Origin: Chloroflexota bacterium
GTDB taxonomy: Bacteria > Chloroflexota > Dehalococcoidia > SAR202 > UBA11138
Assembly (NCBI GenBank): GCA_002710885.1
Contig: PAIW01000037.1
Span: forward strand, 11,497-17,615
DNA length: 6,119 nt
Direction of reading: 5' to 3'
Each line of letters begins with the position of its first letter. Within the stretch, counting starts at the first letter, position 1. The notes beneath the pieces are model-generated. The model made no database searches and was not told where the DNA came from. It saw only the letters and a list, made by a program, of their open reading frames with translations. Shown here piece by piece: positions 5,931-6,119 of the stretch. A program made the translations under genes and the position numbers.

Positions 5931-6119
5931 CTAGACGCTGCCCTCTGGAGTCGACCTGTATTCCAGGGGGCGCTCCCGGAGGGCGATGACCGCGACAGTC
6001 CCAACAACGGCCAGGACTAGCATTATTATGAACGCGGTATCATAACTGCCTCTCCAGTCGAAGATGACCGCCCCCAGCGCCGCGCCTAACCCTCCGGCCA
6101 CCTGATGCACCATGTTTAT
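5931..6119 (-). CDS. MFS transporter, C-terminal end only (5' end beyond window edge)
   Basis: The last 62 residues of a major facilitator superfamily permease enter from the right edge with an open frame and end at TAG 5933-5931. They cover the final two membrane helices, GGLGAALGAVIFD and AFIIMLVLAVVGTVAVIAL. Between them is the short loop WRGSYDTAF, a GSYD-aF signature common at the helix 11-12 junction of MFS permeases. A charged tail follows (RERPLEYRSTPEGSV) that would be cytoplasmic. The glycine-rich first helix resembles monocarboxylate/oxalate-formate-like and drug-efflux branches, but the substrate cannot be assigned from this piece. The internal ATG at 6113 is not taken as the start, because the upstream codons are still in frame and the protein would lack ten helices. 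It is separated from the permease by 166 bases and is probably a distinct transcription unit. Confidence 0.82.
   Translation of the reverse strand: MNMVHQVAGGLGAALGAVIFDWRGSYDTAFIIMLVLAVVGTVAVIALRERPLEYRSTPEGSV

Overview
The window is a compact bacterial segment of moderate-to-high GC. Every gene I can support lies on the minus strand, so the window reads right to left. No rRNA, tRNA, CRISPR array, transposase or convincing intrinsic terminator was seen. The gene style (rhomboid with a TPR tail, a very large single-chain FtsX/MacB-type permease, an APH-fold kinase fragment, a small cupin, a GSYD-type MFS permease) would fit an environmental Chloroflexota lineage such as Dehalococcoidia/SAR202. 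That is a low-confidence impression; nothing here is taxonomically diagnostic.

Layout in the direction of transcription. At the right edge (5931-6119) is the C-terminal end of an MFS transporter. A 166-base gap follows, carrying a short CGGATTACG-type tandem repeat. Then comes the main unit, a probable operon of three genes: a 1007-residue permease with two FtsX-type modules (5764-2741), its LolD/MacB-type ATPase (2685-1990), and a 92-residue cupin (1993-1715) whose ATG overlaps the ATPase stop codon as ATGA. Next is a messy stretch: an unrecognised 50-codon small ORF (1655-1503), then the amino-terminal lobe of an aminoglycoside-phosphotransferase-like kinase (about 1470-1138) that stops before any catalytic motif. 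After a gap rich in short dyads comes a rhomboid intramembrane protease with a TPR tail, which runs off the left edge.

How the genes work together. The permease and ATPase should form one ABC complex of the mechanotransmission type (MacB/LolCDE superfamily). One large chain supplies both FtsX halves and two ATPase subunits would sit beneath it. The substrate cannot be read from sequence. The coupled cupin is the odd partner and may bind a small ligand or metal related to the transporter's role. No membrane-fusion protein or outer-membrane partner is present in the window.

The two points most worth checking are the 5' ends. The rhomboid frame is open and intact but has no ATG, GTG or TTG before its first membrane helix. 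The kinase is only a fragment and also lacks a good start. Both could reflect gene decay, sequence errors or non-standard initiation.
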